Made by a program: the position numbers and the translations under genes. A DNA stretch of 64,000 bases from Anaerolineales bacterium (lineage in GTDB: Bacteria; Chloroflexota; Anaerolineae; Anaerolineales; UBA4823): positions 136,499 to 200,498 of the forward strand of contig PQAL01000036.1 of assembly GCA_003105035.1 (NCBI GenBank), given 5' to 3'. Below the pieces are notes generated by a model, which worked only from the letters and a program-made list of their open reading frames with translations, did no database searches and had not been told where the DNA came from. This document shows, piece after piece, positions 63,719 through 64,000 of the stretch (positions within the stretch are counted from its first letter, which is position 1; each line of letters starts with the position of its first letter).

Positions 63719-64000
63719 TATGGACACACCTCAGGAATATTATCGTAGTTGAAGATCAAGATTGGGCTGCTGGCAAGCTGCTCAATGGTCCCTGATGTCT
63801 GGTAACAGGTATCCAGTTTAGCTTGCGACCATACCATGTCATATGTAACCCAATAAAAGGATCCAGGTTGCGTATTAAAGATGACCATGAAAGCATTGGG
63901 TCTTTCAACAGTCTCGATGATGATGCCTTTAACACATAGCGTCTGGCCCACGTCGGCGAGAGTGATCGTAAGTGCATCGCGGCACGCTGAAGCGGGTGGG
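63718..64000 (-). CDS. C-terminal part of an unknown protein, 5' end outside window
   Basis: The frame is open from the window edge to a TAA at 63718-63720, 93 codons. The visible part reads LADVGQTLCVKGIIIETVER, AFMVIFNTQPGSFYWVTYDM and a hydrophobic SSPILIFNYDNIPEVCP end; the alternating strands resemble an OB-like beta barrel. Two or three cysteines could form disulfides, which would suit an exported protein. I do not recognise a family. Its stop overlaps the lipid kinase start, so it is the upstream gene of that lipid operon. Confidence 0.6.
   Translation of the reverse strand, partial: PPASACRDALTITLADVGQTLCVKGIIIETVERPNAFMVIFNTQPGSFYWVTYDMVWSQAKLDTCYQTSGTIEQLASSPILIFNYDNIPEVCP

Overview
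The window is a stretch of bacterial chromosome with roughly balanced base composition and no rRNA operon, phage, insertion sequence or CRISPR array. The gene families point to Chloroflexota, most likely class Anaerolineae: a GT-C membrane glycosyltransferase fused to NHL repeats, a DUF4032 protein, a type 2 isopentenyl diphosphate isomerase, a G5-domain lipoprotein with a beta-propeller, a NusA with a long acidic/lysine-rich tail, and many cytoplasmic glycoside hydrolases. The lineage is inferred from gene content only.

Layout. 1-8.5 kb: the 5' part of an oligopeptide-type ABC transporter binding lipoprotein (minus strand, runs off the left edge), then plus-strand genes for an M20 amidohydrolase, a bacterial PH/SHOCT membrane protein, a creatininase-like protein, tRNA-Thr(CGT), uridine kinase, cyclophilin, a VTT-domain membrane protein and an M20 dipeptidase. 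8.5-12 kb: a small membrane peptide, an AT-rich gap and a DinG-type helicase fused to a DnaQ-type exonuclease. 12-18.4 kb (minus): rsmD, a UroD-like (corrinoid methyltransferase type) gene, a ChlI-like AAA ATPase, a small repeat protein, GtrA, UDP-glucuronate decarboxylase and a G5/propeller lipoprotein. 18.4-19 kb: scpB. 19-30.7 kb: a glycan-degradation cluster (GH5-like facing away; GH13, GH63-like, LacZ-type GH2, a corrinoid protein and GH38 alpha-mannosidase in line), followed by an RluB-type pseudouridine synthase. 31.7-35.2 kb: the GT-C/NHL fusion. 35.4-37.5 kb: sucCD. 37.6-40.1 kb: acpP and, divergently, fni plus a polyprenyl synthase. 40-42.6 kb: hemW and a zinc-ribbon/LysM membrane protein. 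42.6-48.6 kb (minus): gltA, mdh and trxB, then a UbiB-like kinase and a universal stress protein. 49-50.2 kb: a DUF4032 kinase-like gene. 50.3-52.1 kb: a TrpB-like enzyme behind a tryptophan T-box leader. 52.1-60.9 kb (minus): the translation/transcription cluster nusA-ylxR-infB-rbfA-nrnA-truB-ribF extended by thyA-folA. 61-64 kb (minus): a histone-deacetylase-like amidohydrolase, PlsC-type acyltransferase, lipid kinase and the 3' end of an unknown gene.

How the genes work together. sucCD, mdh and a citrate synthase that looks like the mitochondrial type supply several TCA-cycle steps. fni and the prenyl synthase make isoprenoid diphosphates; acpP, plsC and the lipid kinase serve membrane lipids. 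The glycan cluster lacks visible signal peptides, so it probably processes imported oligosaccharides in the cytoplasm. The most notable items are the Trp T-box with two terminator-like hairpins, the corrinoid protein inside the glycoside hydrolase cluster, the eukaryote-like citrate synthase, a creatininase with a decayed duplicated N-terminal half, and several genes whose -10 box sits 6-7 bases before the start codon with no Shine-Dalgarno sequence, suggesting leaderless mRNAs.
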